In this document: positions 25,531 to 34,811 of the stretch, piece after piece
Layout of the letters: each line of letters begins with the position of its first letter
Position numbering within the stretch: position 1 is the first letter of the stretch
DNA from: Pseudovibrio sp. Tun.PSC04-5.I4
GTDB taxonomy: Bacteria; Pseudomonadota; Alphaproteobacteria; Rhizobiales; Stappiaceae
Direction: 5' to 3'
Assembly (NCBI RefSeq): GCF_900104145.1
Contig: NZ_FNLB01000006.1
Span: 517,001 to 581,000 of the forward strand
DNA length: 64,000 nucleotides
Position numbers and translations under genes: made by a program
Notes under the pieces: generated by a model
The model's database searches: none
The model's input: only the letters and a program-made list of their open reading frames with translations
Told to the model about the DNA's origin: nothing

Positions 25531-25693
25531 ACCTTTTCTTTCTTTATAAGACGAATGTAGGGACCTACCTGCCTTTAAGGGATGCTTGACGTATAGGTTA
25601 ATCGCACTACTGTCCCCAACAGGCAAATATCTGTAGCGGCGTTTTGATGGCCAAAAGCCATTTCGTCAAGCTGCTAGAGGGGAGGAAGACAAA

Positions 25694-27472
25694 ATGTATC
25701 GTGCACCGCTAAGCGAAATTGCATTTACACTGAAAGAAGTGGCTGGTTTGGGACAGCTGCAGGCGCAGCCCGGACAGGAGGAGCTCTCAGATGATCTGGT
25801 TGAAGCTATCCTTGGAGAAGCTGCGCGTTTCGCCCAAGAGGAAATCGCGCCACTCAACCGTGTTGGGGATGAAAACCCTGCTCAGTTGATCAATGGCAGT
25901 GTAAAAACCTCGCCGGGCTGGAAAGAAGCATACACAAGCTGGCGTTTAGGTGGCTGGAATGCACTGACAGGCAACCCGGAATATGGCGGGCAGGGCCTGC
26001 CAAATATGCTGCATGTGGCCGTATTTGAAATGTGGAACTCCGGTTCTATGGCTTTCACATTGTGCCCAACACTCACCATTGGGGCCGTAGAGGCCATCGA
26101 TAAACACGGCGCGCCGGAGCTCAAAGCCAAGTACCTTGAAAAACTCACCAGCGGTGAGTGGACTGGCACCATGAATCTGACAGAGCCACAGGCTGGTTCT
26201 GACCTGAATGCACTGCGCGCCAAAGCCGTGCCACAAGCTGATGGCTCCTATAAAATTTCCGGTCAGAAGATCTTCATCACCTATGGCGATCATGACATGA
26301 CGGAGAACGTGATCCATTTGGTGCTGGCGCGTTTGCCGGATGCGCCAGCTGGAACACGAGGTATCTCTTTGTTCGCGGTGCCGAAGTATTTTGTCAATGA
26401 GGATGGAAGCCTTGGTGATCTGAATGACGTGACAGTCGCAGGTGTAGAGCACAAACTCGGCATCCACGCTTCTCCAACCTGTACCATGTCATATGGTGAC
26501 AATGGCGGCGCTATCGGCTGGGTGATTGGTGAAGAGAACAAGGGCTTGGCCTGTATGTTCACCATGATGAACAACGCCCGTCTCGCTGTGGGTGTGCAGG
26601 GCCTTGGAATTGCAGAACGCGCTTTTCAGGAAGCACTGGCGTATGCATTGGATCGCAAGCAAGGCCGCGGCGTTGGGTCGAAAACCGATGGTATGGACCC
26701 AATCGCGGTTCACCCGGATATCAAGCGCACATTGCTCTCCATGAAGTCACAGACACAAGTCGCCCGTGCGATTTGTTATGCCTGTGCCCATGCGCTTGAT
26801 ATGTCCAAAATGGTTGAGGATGCAGAGCAGAAGAAGTTCTGGACGGAACGCGCTGGTCTCCTCACACCAATCGCCAAAGCACTGTCTACAGATATCGGCG
26901 TCGACGTTGCGTCGCTTGGGGTGCAGGTCCACGGCGGTATGGGCTTCATCGAGGAAACTGGTGCCGCTCAGCATCTGCGTGATGCGCGCATTGCGCCAAT
27001 TTATGAGGGCACCAACGCCATCCAGTCCATCGATCTTGTTATGCGTAAGCTGCCAATGTCCGGTGGAGATCAGATCCGCAGCCTGATTGCGGAGATCAGA
27101 GCAATCGCCGTGGAGGTGAACGCTGATAACACCGGAAAACTAGGGGACTTGGGTCCAAAGCTAGATGCTGCCATTGTGGATCTGGAAACAGCAACTGAAT
27201 GGATGCTGGCAGCGCAGGCCGACGGCAAGGTCTCCGAGGCGCTCGCCGGTGCAACACCATATCTGCGTCTGGCTGGCATCACTCTTGGTGCAGGTCTGCT
27301 CGCGAAAGGCGCATTGGCGTCCAAAAGCGAGACGGAAGCACTGAAGAAGCCGCGTTATCTGATGGCCCGCAGCTTTGCTGAGACCGTGCTTGGCGAAAGC
27401 GCACCGCTCAAAGATGATGTTACCCGCGCAGCAGAAGCTATTCTGGCGTTCGATGCTGCTGAACTTGCTTGA
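25694..27472 (+). CDS. Acyl-CoA dehydrogenase
   Basis: A 592-residue acyl-CoA dehydrogenase of the long form with a C-terminal domain. The N-terminal, beta-barrel and C-terminal domains are present, with MNLTEPQAGSDLNALRA, FITYGDHDMTENVIHLVLAR and VHGGMGFIEETGAAQHLRDARIAPIYEGTNAIQSIDLVMRK, where the Glu of YEGTN is the catalytic base. It oxidises an acyl-CoA to the 2-enoyl-CoA and passes electrons to ETF. It leads a three-gene fatty-acid oxidation cluster with an enoyl-CoA hydratase and an SDR. Confidence 0.93.
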   Translation: MYRAPLSEIAFTLKEVAGLGQLQAQPGQEELSDDLVEAILGEAARFAQEEIAPLNRVGDENPAQLINGSVKTSPGWKEAYTSWRLGGWNALTGNPEYGGQGLPNMLHVAVFEMWNSGSMAFTLCPTLTIGAVEAIDKHGAPELKAKYLEKLTSGEWTGTMNLTEPQAGSDLNALRAKAVPQADGSYKISGQKIFITYGDHDMTENVIHLVLARLPDAPAGTRGISLFAVPKYFVNEDGSLGDLNDVTVAGVEHKLGIHASPTCTMSYGDNGGAIGWVIGEENKGLACMFTMMNNARLAVGVQGLGIAERAFQEALAYALDRKQGRGVGSKTDGMDPIAVHPDIKRTLLSMKSQTQVARAICYACAHALDMSKMVEDAEQKKFWTERAGLLTPIAKALSTDIGVDVASLGVQVHGGMGFIEETGAAQHLRDARIAPIYEGTNAIQSIDLVMRKLPMSGGDQIRSLIAEIRAIAVEVNADNTGKLGDLGPKLDAAIVDLETATEWMLAAQADGKVSEALAGATPYLRLAGITLGAGLLAKGALASKSETEALKKPRYLMARSFAETVLGESAPLKDDVTRAAEAILAFDAAELA

Positions 27473-27535
27473 AACAAATGAGACGAAGTGGGGTGAGGCA
27501 AAACGTGCTTCACCCATTTAGTTTTGGAGAAATAT

Positions 27536-28273
27536 ATGATCAGCATTGAGCGCGATGGCGCAGTCCAGATCATCCGTATGGATCGCGTAGAAAAGAAGAA
27601 TGCACTCACCCAAGCCATGTACATGGACATGGCCGAAGCCCTGAAGTCGGAGGATGAAAGCATTCGCTGTCATGTGATGCTTGGGCGTCCCGGTGTGTTT
27701 ACGGCAGGCAATGACATTGCAGATTTTCTGAAGGCAGCTATGTCGGGCGAAGGCTTGGAAGCTGGCGGCGTAGGCAAGTTCCTTGGCGCACTGCATCAGC
27801 CATCCAAGCCAGTCATTGCAGGTGTAGATGGCCCGGCAATCGGTGTTGGAACAACCATGTTGCTTCATTTTGATATGGTGTTTGCTACGGAAAATGCTTT
27901 GTTCAAGACGCCTTTCACTGATCTGGGCATCATCCCGGAGGCTGGTTCTACACTGATCGGTCCGCAGATCATGGGGTATCACAAGGCCTTCGAAATGCTT
28001 GCACTTGGTGAGAGCTTCACTGCTGAAATGGCCCGGGAAGCTGGCTTCGTCAATCACGTGGTTAAGCCGGAAGAGCTGGAAGAGCGTGTGATGGCGATCG
28101 CTCAAAAAGTGGCCTCCAAACCACAAAATGCTTTACGCATCTCTCGCGAACTTTTGCGCGGAAAGCGCGAGCCGCTTAATGAGCGTATCTTTGAAGAAAT
28201 CGCAATGTTTGCAGAACTTCTCAAATCTGATGAAGCGCGGGAAGCCTTCATGAAGTTCATGAGTAAAGCCTAA
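27536..28273 (+). CDS. Enoyl-CoA hydratase/isomerase family protein
   Basis: A 245-residue crotonase. The oxyanion hole is built by RPGVFTAGNDIADFL and by AGVDGPAIGVGTTMLLHFDMVF, followed by TPFTDLGIIPEAGSTL. The Glu positions used by classical hydratases are only partly kept (EAGST rather than the usual E..LGL), so isomerase activity is possible. The start is ATG 27536 behind TTGGAGA. It is 63 bases after the acyl-CoA dehydrogenase, with a short hairpin between them. Confidence 0.88.
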   Translation: MISIERDGAVQIIRMDRVEKKNALTQAMYMDMAEALKSEDESIRCHVMLGRPGVFTAGNDIADFLKAAMSGEGLEAGGVGKFLGALHQPSKPVIAGVDGPAIGVGTTMLLHFDMVFATENALFKTPFTDLGIIPEAGSTLIGPQIMGYHKAFEMLALGESFTAEMAREAGFVNHVVKPEELEERVMAIAQKVASKPQNALRISRELLRGKREPLNERIFEEIAMFAELLKSDEAREAFMKFMSKA

Positions 28274-28329
28274 GCGGCAACTGTGCGGAGGACCTCTCCG
28301 CACATCATTTTGGGATCATTGGGGGAAGC

Positions 28330-29196
28330 ATGGAAAGTTTGAAGGGTAAAACACTGTTCATCACGGGGGCCTCTCGTGGGATTGGTCTGGCAATTGGCAA
28401 ACGCGCTGCTCGCGACGGTGCCAATATTGTTATTGCCGCAAAAACGGCAGAGCCCCACCCAAAACTGGAAGGTACCATCTACACCGCAGCCAAAGAGATA
28501 GAAGAGGCTGGTGGGCAGGCCCTGCCTTTGGTGGTTGACGTGCGCGATGAAGAAAGCGTAGCAAACGCCATGAAAGCCGCCGCTGAGAAGTTTGGCGGCA
28601 TAGATATCGTGGTCAACAACGCCAGTGCGATCAACCTTAGCCCAGTTCAGAAGATTGATATGAAGCGGTTTGATCTCATGCATCAGATCAACACTCGTGG
28701 CACCCTTTTATGCTCCAAGCTCGCTATCCCGTATCTTAAGGAAGCCGAGAATCCGCACGTTCTGATGCTCTCCCCGCCATTGGATATGCAGGAGAAGTGG
28801 TTCAAGAACCATACACCGTACTCAATTGCAAAATACGGTATGAGTCTCGTGGTCCTTGGCTTGGCAGGAGAATTGCGGTCTAAGAAAATTGCAGTGAATG
28901 CACTCTGGCCGCGAACCACAATTGCTACTGCTGCAGTGAAGAACCTGCTGGGCGGTGATATGATGATCCAAGCAAGCCGCACACCGGATATTCTGGCAGA
29001 CGCAGCGCACCTGATCTTCACAAAGCCGTCTGGAGAGACAACCGGTAACTTCTTTATCGACGACACGCTTTTGGCAGAAAACGGCGTGAGTGACTTCGGC
29101 AAGTACCGCGTGGACCCAACAGTGGATCTTGCTCCGGATTTCTTTGTCCCTGAGGACAGTGTGCCACCAGTAAGCTTGAAAGCTGTTGAGGCATAG
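28330..29196 (+). CDS. SDR family oxidoreductase, HSDL2-like
   Basis: 288 residues with TGASRGIGLAIG (cofactor), NNASAI and the catalytic Tyr/Lys in TPYSIAKYGM. The KTAEPHPKLEGTIYTAAKEIE segment and the ending are typical of HSDL2-like short-chain dehydrogenases, which act with fatty-acid oxidation. The catalytic Ser is replaced (LSPPLDMQEKWF), as known in this subgroup. It is the last gene of the three-gene unit, 56 bases after the hydratase, with a terminator behind it. Confidence 0.88.
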   Translation: MESLKGKTLFITGASRGIGLAIGKRAARDGANIVIAAKTAEPHPKLEGTIYTAAKEIEEAGGQALPLVVDVRDEESVANAMKAAAEKFGGIDIVVNNASAINLSPVQKIDMKRFDLMHQINTRGTLLCSKLAIPYLKEAENPHVLMLSPPLDMQEKWFKNHTPYSIAKYGMSLVVLGLAGELRSKKIAVNALWPRTTIATAAVKNLLGGDMMIQASRTPDILADAAHLIFTKPSGETTGNFFIDDTLLAENGVSDFGKYRVDPTVDLAPDFFVPEDSVPPVSLKAVEA

Positions 29197-29203
29197 GCAA
29201 CAA

Positions 29204-29231
29204 AAAAGGCGGGGTAACCAACCCGCCTTTG
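29204..29231 (+). terminator. Rho-independent terminator of the acyl-CoA oxidation unit
   Basis: AAAGGCGGG/CCCGCCTTT hairpin eight bases past the SDR stop. The T-tract is short (TTTGCTTT). Confidence 0.75.
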
Positions 29232-29265
29232 CTTTATCTGGATGGAGTTTTAAGAGCTGATTGCC

Positions 29266-30243
29266 TTAATCAAACTCTGACCCGCGAGCTGTGTAAGGCT
29301 TTACTTCTTTCCACGCTCTCATAAGGTTCGCCAGTTCTTGATCAGTTTGCTCTGGCAACACAATCTCAAGGCCCACAAGAAGGTCACCATGGCCGCCTTC
29401 TTTTTTAGGAAGGCCTTTGCCTTTGAGACGCATGGTTTTGCCGCTGCTGGTGTTCTCTGGAATTGTCAGGTTAACAGCACCACTAAGGGTCGGAATGCGC
29501 ACTTTGCCGCCAAGCACTGCTTCATAAAGGGTAAGCGGTACATCCACACGGATATCAGAACCATTCACCTTGAACAGCTTGTGGGTAGAAATCCGCATTT
29601 CAACCAAGGCATCACCAGCCTGACCGCTTTTTGCTGATCCAAAACCTTGACCCTTCAGGCGAATTTTGTCGCCATCCTGAGTTCCAGCAGGAATCTTCAC
29701 ATTCACAGTCTTACCGCTTGGAAGCTTGACTTGCACTTTACCGTGGTGGGTCAGGTCCTCAAGTGTAACGCGAGCCATAATATTTGCATCGGCGCCTTTT
29801 GTCGGCCCGGCATGGAAATTGGATTCCCCGGTGCTGCGACGCTTGCCGCCACCAAAGCCACCTAGAATATCGTTTAGAATATCGTCAAACCCGCCAGCAT
29901 CCTGTTGCCCACCGTGAGAACCCTGCTCGAACTTGAAGCCGCCAGGGCCGCCGCGATGTCCCGCATTGCGGAAACCGGAAAAGCCGCCATCACCGCCAGG
30001 TCCGCCGTAAAACTTTGGCTTACCTTCGCCGTCGATTTCACCGCGATCGAACTGTGCTCGTTTTTCCTTGTCGCCAATGATCTCATAGGCTTGGTTCGCT
30101 TCTGAAAAGCGCTCCTTCGCCTTGGGGTCATCCGTATTCTGGTCTGGATGATACTTCTTGGCTAGCGTCCGAAAAGCGCTCTTGATCTCCGCTTCGCTGG
30201 CATTTTTGCTTATACCAAGAATAGAATAAGGATCTCTCATCAT
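29266..30243 (-). CDS. DnaJ-type co-chaperone, CbpA-like (no zinc finger)
   Basis: 325 residues. The J-domain at the N-terminus has the HPD motif (LAKKYHPDQNTDD, about residue 32). A Gly/Phe-rich region follows (GPGGDGGFSGFRNAGHRGG, residues 80-115). The C-terminal beta domains are present, but the zinc-finger CxxCxGxG repeats are absent, which makes it a type II (CbpA) J-protein for the DnaK system. It is convergent with the acyl-CoA oxidation unit. It is commonly near pdxH in relatives, as here. Confidence 0.93.
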   Translation of the reverse strand: MMRDPYSILGISKNASEAEIKSAFRTLAKKYHPDQNTDDPKAKERFSEANQAYEIIGDKEKRAQFDRGEIDGEGKPKFYGGPGGDGGFSGFRNAGHRGGPGGFKFEQGSHGGQQDAGGFDDILNDILGGFGGGKRRSTGESNFHAGPTKGADANIMARVTLEDLTHHGKVQVKLPSGKTVNVKIPAGTQDGDKIRLKGQGFGSAKSGQAGDALVEMRISTHKLFKVNGSDIRVDVPLTLYEAVLGGKVRIPTLSGAVNLTIPENTSSGKTMRLKGKGLPKKEGGHGDLLVGLEIVLPEQTDQELANLMRAWKEVKPYTARGSEFD

Positions 30244-30410
30244 CGTCCATCAAATAGAAAAAGGGGCAGTTTACAATTCACCCAATACATAAACACGCAA
30301 ACGGATACGTGCAAGCTGCGCGAGCGGAACTTAGCTAATCAGAGGTGAGTATTTCAGTACTTTTGATCATGACTGAGTGATTTCAGTTGTGTGCACTGTG
30401 ACAGGAGGCG

Positions 30411-30899
30411 TTATTGAGCTGCTATTTGCTCTGCCTGAAAAGGGGCCAGTTGGATGATTTTCATCTTTTGATGAACATCTGGGCAACTTCTGCCTTGGTA
30501 GGCCCGAACACCGCCAACCGTATTGGCACTTGTTACAAAATCAGTGCAGCCTGCAATGCTGCCTGTTTTGTCAACAGAAAGGAGCGATGTGATTGTGCCG
30601 CTGTTGCCACTGATCGGGTTTATCCACGCCATTGGTGCAAAACCACTAGGTGTTGTTGCGTTATCAGTGAGTGCAGCTTCAATGGTATTTGTAATGATCG
30701 TTCTGTCGGTACGGTGGATTTCGCTCTCCGCGACCTTTTGCTTGGTATCAACTGCCTCGGTTAGATTGAGGGGATCTTGATACTGATCATTATTCACGGA
30801 TATTGACATTTGAGTGCAGGCAGGAAGAGCAAGCAAGATAGCGACCAGCGTATAACGCGACTGACGCACACTTATAAATTTGCTATATGAACCTGCCAT
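30411..30899 (-). CDS. Probable surface lipoprotein (RT0821/Lpp0805-like)
   Basis: 162 residues. A lipobox LLALPACTQ places the lipidated Cys near residue 28. The body holds KTGSIAGCTDFVTSANTVGGVRAYQGRSCPD, which resembles the C-terminal domain of the RT0821/Lpp0805 family. Two cysteines may pair in the periplasm. Its start lies about 87 bases from that of pdxH on the opposite strand, so they share a divergent promoter region. Confidence 0.75.
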   Translation of the reverse strand: MAGSYSKFISVRQSRYTLVAILLALPACTQMSISVNNDQYQDPLNLTEAVDTKQKVAESEIHRTDRTIITNTIEAALTDNATTPSGFAPMAWINPISGNSGTITSLLSVDKTGSIAGCTDFVTSANTVGGVRAYQGRSCPDVHQKMKIIQLAPFQAEQIAAQ

Positions 30900-30985
30900 A
30901 TTACTAAAAGAGCCTCTGGTTATATCCGTTGCTCCAACGAATTATGGATCACACAGGATTGGTGGATCCTAAAGGACTATTAACT

Positions 30986-31624
30986 ATGAATAGTGACATC
31001 CAAGATCTGGAAGAAAAGTTTACAAATAGTTACTCGGAAAACATCGAGGTTCCTTTTCAACTGTTTGGTGAATGGCTTGCCCTTGCAGAAAAGAACGAGC
31101 CTAATGATCCAAATGCCATGTCAGTTGCGACTGTAGATGATGATGGCATGCCAAATGTACGGATGTTACTCCTTAAAGGTTACAGTCCACAAGGTTTTGT
31201 GTTTTATACGAATTTTGAAAGCACAAAGGGTCAGGAAATTCTTAACCACCCTAAGGTTGCGCTTTGTTTTCATTGGAAAAGTCTTCGCAGACAAGTGCGG
31301 GTTCGCGGCAATATTATTCGCGTAACTGAAGATCAGGCAGACGAATACTACACATCACGGCCACGAAAAAGCCGCATTGGTGCTTGGGCCTCCAAACAAT
31401 CACGCCCATTGGAAAGCCGATTTGCGCTTGAAAAAGAAGTTGCAAGGTATGCAGCTAAATACGCAATTGGTGATATTCCGCGCCCGGATTATTGGAGCGG
31501 TTGCGTTTTGCAACCAACGGAAATCGAATTCTGGCACGATCGCGCGTTTCGTCTTCACGATAGGTTTGTGTTTAAAAGAGAAAGCCCGACTGACGATTGG
31601 GGCAAAGTCCGCCTCTACCCATAA
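30986..31624 (+). CDS. pdxH: Pyridoxamine 5'-phosphate oxidase
   Basis: A 212-residue FMN flavoprotein that oxidises pyridoxine/pyridoxamine phosphate to PLP, the last step of vitamin B6 synthesis. Motifs: PNVRMLLLKGYSPQGFVFYTNFESTKGQEI, SLRRQVRVRG, YYTSRPRKSRIGAWASKQS and the C-terminal HDRFVFKRE...VRLYP. The ATG at 30986 is preceded by AAAGGA nine bases away; the frame is open from 30929 but without a site. Confidence 0.94.
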   Translation: MNSDIQDLEEKFTNSYSENIEVPFQLFGEWLALAEKNEPNDPNAMSVATVDDDGMPNVRMLLLKGYSPQGFVFYTNFESTKGQEILNHPKVALCFHWKSLRRQVRVRGNIIRVTEDQADEYYTSRPRKSRIGAWASKQSRPLESRFALEKEVARYAAKYAIGDIPRPDYWSGCVLQPTEIEFWHDRAFRLHDRFVFKRESPTDDWGKVRLYP

Positions 31625-31647
31625 GGGTAGGCAACGCGGCAAAAAAT

Positions 31648-31684
31648 AAGGCGGCTCGCAGTAATGCGGGACGCCTTTTTTTAT
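31648..31684 (+). terminator. Rho-independent terminator after pdxH
   Basis: AAGGCG/CGCCTT stem (with a GCTCGCAGTAATGCGGGA-type loop that can pair further), then TTTTTTT. Confidence 0.8.
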
Positions 31685-31858
31685 GAATACGACTGCTTTT
31701 TTGAAGGCAGTTCGTTCTGGAGGTATCTGCCCGACCTAAATCAGAACAGGCCCTCATTCGCGATTTGATGTGCAGTTGGTACGCATGAATCTACGCTTGC
31801 AGCAGTGCTCTCCTGCGATGAGGCTGAGAGCTCATAAATTCAAACAACACCCACCACA

Positions 31859-32029
31859 TCAGTCTGTCGGAAGAGGGTATTGCTCCTGGACCTTTGGCTG
31901 TTGATCCTCTTTTTGCTTACCGCAGCAGCAGTTTGCAGCGTTCACAGCTTGAATGCCCACCGGACGGTAGTGTCTGTCCAGATCAGGTTTTGCGGTTTTC
32001 TTTTGGTTCTCAGTCGTTCCGAAGGCCAT
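31859..32029 (-). CDS. Small protein with HYRPVGI motif, unknown function
   Basis: 56 residues from ATG 32029 behind AAGGGG: MAFGTTENQKKTAKPDLDRH, then YRPVGIQAVNAANCCCGKQK, and a Gln/Pro-rich tail. The HYRPxGIxAVxAA segment occurs in other small alphaproteobacterial proteins I recall, supporting a real gene. The triple cysteine (NCCCGKQ) may bind metal. It is isolated, between pdxH and a 570-base spacer. Confidence 0.5.
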   Translation of the reverse strand: MAFGTTENQKKTAKPDLDRHYRPVGIQAVNAANCCCGKQKEDQQPKVQEQYPLPTD

Positions 32030-32602
32030 GTGCGTGCGTCCCCTTGGGACAAATTGTGTTGCAAAATATGTGGAGTTCACTCGGTCTAATAAAAGCCCTG
32101 TGACCCAATGTGAGCGTCAGTTCGTATGTAAGAGTGATACTCAAGTTGGGTGGGAATATGTTAGAACCAAAAATTCCAAAAAATCCAATCTAATTTAAAG
32201 GGGCTAATTCCATAAGAAAGTCAGCAGGTTGGATGCATCGGACATGCCGTTAACCTTTTTGATAAGCAGTGCTTGCAAAATTCATTATATTATACAAAAG
32301 GATGAGGAATAGCCGTCGAATTTTTCGCCAATTTTTCAAGGCAGCTTATTAATCTGATGTGCAGTTTTGGGTGACATTTGGCCGCAATTTTGACGGCAAT
32401 AAACCTGACAAAAACCTGTGCATTTATTGGGCTGTTCTGAACAAAGTTATAGCTTAGAGATACTCAATAACCCTTGCCGCATGGTGATCCCTGTATTAAG
32501 GCGGATATCAAGGCAAAGCCTAATCCGTTTCGTGTGTCACATGGCCTGTGATCTGCTATTTGCTGCACCCCATAATTGAGCCGCTACAGGCGCTGAAGGA
32601 AA
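32030..32602. other. AT-rich spacer, nothing recognised
   Basis: 573 bases of AT-rich sequence before the HAD gene. I see no coding frame with a proper start, no hairpin-plus-T terminator and no tRNA. A tiny ORF after the TTATATTATAC at 32285 is not credible. Confidence 0.5.
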
Positions 32603-33334
32603 ATGAAAATGAACGTGCGCGCCGTGTTGTTTGATCGTGACGGGACCCTGATCGATTTCGATAAAACCTGGGGCACAGTTTTGCGCTATGTTCTTATGGA
32701 TTTAGCTGAGGGAAATGAGCAGGTGGCTCATGAGCTGGGGGACCTTTCCGGGTTCGATATGAAGACACTCACTTGCTTACCCGGTAGCCCAATTCTGACG
32801 AACCCGCCAAGTGGCTACAGCGAGTCGTGGGCAGAGCATCTCGGGGTTGAATTCAACAAAGTGTTTCTGGATCGGATCGAAGACCTTATTCTGGATCACG
32901 CAGCTGAATGTGTTTCTGCGTTTGACGATACTGTTTCATCCATTGAAACGATGGCTGCAGCCGGTTTGCCGATCGGTTTGGCAACAAATGGCACTGAAGC
33001 GAGCGCGATTGCTCAGCTAAAAAAGCTTGGCATATTGAACCTCTTCACGTTTGTTGTTGGCTACGACAGCGGCCATGGTGAAAAACCTGAGCCGGGTCAG
33101 TTACTCGGATTTGCAGAGCACACAGGTATTGAGCCTCAGCAAATTGCTATGGTTGGGGATAGTCTCCACGACATGCATGCGGCACAGAAAGCAGGCATGC
33201 TGCGCGTTGCCGTAACCACAGGCGCTCTGACAGCAGAAGAGCTGAAAGGCCATTGTGACCATCTGCTGGATAGCCTGACGGAACTTGTAGATCTGATCGG
33301 CCTCAACCGCACGGCAGCTGTTCTACCTGCATGA
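32603..33334 (+). CDS. HAD family hydrolase (phosphoglycolate phosphatase-like)
   Basis: 243 residues. HAD motif I is VLFDRDGTLIDFD (nucleophile Asp near residue 10), motif II is LPIGLATNGT, motif III lies around HGEKPEPGQ, and motif IV is IAMVGDSLHDMHAA. The cap is of the small alpha-helical type. Such enzymes dephosphorylate 2-phosphoglycolate or other small phosphoesters; the true substrate is open. It starts at ATG 32603 with GAAGGA upstream. Confidence 0.88.
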   Translation: MKMNVRAVLFDRDGTLIDFDKTWGTVLRYVLMDLAEGNEQVAHELGDLSGFDMKTLTCLPGSPILTNPPSGYSESWAEHLGVEFNKVFLDRIEDLILDHAAECVSAFDDTVSSIETMAAAGLPIGLATNGTEASAIAQLKKLGILNLFTFVVGYDSGHGEKPEPGQLLGFAEHTGIEPQQIAMVGDSLHDMHAAQKAGMLRVAVTTGALTAEELKGHCDHLLDSLTELVDLIGLNRTAAVLPA

Positions 33335-33383
33335 GCGGTACGGCGGTGCTCGCGTCCTGTAAAGCATAAACCGTAAACAGTGA

Positions 33384-33427
33384 CGCGTATTTTCAAAAGG
33401 TGGATCCGGGTTTTTGCTACGGATGCA
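33384..33427. repeat. Palindromic intergenic repeat, copy 1 (degenerate)
   Basis: GCGTATTTTCAAAAGGTGGA followed by TCCGGGTTTTTGCTACGGATGC. It resembles the repeats at 50988-51034 and 55965-56007 in order and symmetry (GCGTATT...AAAAGTGG...TTTT...GC). It sits between the HAD gene and the DUF1499 gene. Confidence 0.5.
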
Positions 33428-33595
33428 CTTGGAGCCGACATTAAGAAGCAACTGCGCGTTATTATTGGAGTCATTCAACCCTCGGTAATTCTGAACTGGT
33501 ATAATCAAGTATCGCAAAATAAAGAGCTGTAACCTCACGTAGGAACAGGTAGTCTGCTTTTGCTACTATTTGGGATAGAGAAAGAGTGAGAGAGA

Positions 33596-34519
33596 ATGAC
33601 TCTGCGATTGCCTTTACGACATTCACGTACTGCGCAGCGCAGTCGGCGCATAGGTGCTATTGCAATCCCGTTTCTTATTCTCTCTGTGGCAGGTCACTAC
33701 TTCGAGTTATTTGATACGGAAGTGCTACTGGTTTTGCTCCTTCTCGGTTTTTTTATGGGTGCCACTGCAATTGTTTTGGCAGTCATAGCTGTGGTGGATC
33801 TGTGGAAGGATGGCGGCAAAGGCTTCTTCAACAGCTTGCTTGGCACCTTCTACGGCTCAATCGTTTTACTCCCGTTGTTTGTCGCAACAGTAGGGCTCTA
33901 TCTGTTCCCACCCTTGAATGACATCTCTACAGACTTGAGTGAGCCGCCAGCCCTTGTTGCAGGTGAGCGTATTGGGGGTACGATTGAATCCAATATGCAG
34001 ATTATGCAAAAAGCCAGCTATCCTGACATCGTCCCACGCCGCTTTCGTCTGCCACCACCGGAACTGCACAACGCGGCTTCAAGCGTTGCCTCCAGTATGG
34101 GGTGGGAGGTTATCTATGAGCTTCCGGCAGGTTTTCCAGATGAGCCAACGTATCTGCTCATGGAAGCACGGATGCCATACTTCTCCCTAAGAGATGATGT
34201 TGCGATCCGTATTCAGCCGGACAGAGTAGGGACGCTTTTAGATATTCGCTCAGCCTCTCGCTTTGGCAGCCATGATTTCGGGACCAATGCGCGCCGGATC
34301 AGAACGTTCCTTTCAAATCTAGATAAGGTTCTGCTGCAAAGCTACGGCATTACTGCAAGTGTTGAAGAGACAGGGCTTGTTCTGGAAGAGGGGGGAGCGC
34401 CACGGTTCAACAATGGGTCCGTAGCATTAGAAGTGCCGTTTGAATTACCACCGTCTTTCGCTCGTTTGTTTAAAGAAAGAGGTGGTGCGCCTATGCCAGC
34501 GCAAAAGCCGTCGTTCTAA
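33596..34519 (+). CDS. DUF1499 family protein, membrane-anchored
   Basis: 307 residues. Three hydrophobic helices occupy the first 110 residues (FLILSVAGHYFELF, LLLLGFFMGATAIVLAVIAVV, SIVLLPLFVATVGLYLF). The C-terminal domain contains DDVAIRIQPDRVGTLLDIRSASRFGSHDFGTNARRIRTFL, the DUF1499 signature. No function is assigned to the family. It is probably anchored in the inner membrane with the domain in the periplasm, by the charge pattern. Confidence 0.85.
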   Translation: MTLRLPLRHSRTAQRSRRIGAIAIPFLILSVAGHYFELFDTEVLLVLLLLGFFMGATAIVLAVIAVVDLWKDGGKGFFNSLLGTFYGSIVLLPLFVATVGLYLFPPLNDISTDLSEPPALVAGERIGGTIESNMQIMQKASYPDIVPRRFRLPPPELHNAASSVASSMGWEVIYELPAGFPDEPTYLLMEARMPYFSLRDDVAIRIQPDRVGTLLDIRSASRFGSHDFGTNARRIRTFLSNLDKVLLQSYGITASVEETGLVLEEGGAPRFNNGSVALEVPFELPPSFARLFKERGGAPMPAQKPSF

Positions 34520-34580
34520 AACGCATTCCGTTTGGCATGATGCAATCAAAAAATCACAAAGCATACCCTAAAAACAACAT

Positions 34581-34605
34581 AACCAGCGCCGGGGAAGCGC
34601 TGGTT
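34581..34605. terminator. Perfect 9-bp hairpin after the DUF1499 gene
   Basis: AACCAGCGC/GCGCTGGTT with a seven-base loop, about 60 bases past the stop. There is no T-tract, so termination is weak or Rho-assisted. Confidence 0.45.
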
Positions 34606-34752
34606 ATAGAAGCTTGTGTGAACATTGAGTAGCGCTCTAAAGCTATCGCGAAACTCTCTTCGAATTCTTTGAACAAGGGGGATGTTCTCGAATTCTGTAA
34701 TTTCAATATGCAATAATTTATAGCATGCGTGTGTGATAATTGTCACGTACAA

Positions 34753-34783
34753 ACAAAAAAATACGCCCATTTACGGGCGTACT
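34753..34783 (-). terminator. Rho-independent terminator of the MalY gene
   Basis: On the minus strand TACGCCC/GGGCGTA is followed by TTTTTTTG, about 30 bases beyond the MalY stop. Confidence 0.88.
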
Positions 34784-34811
34784 CTTGATAACTGGTAATA
34801 TCTCTTCAAAT

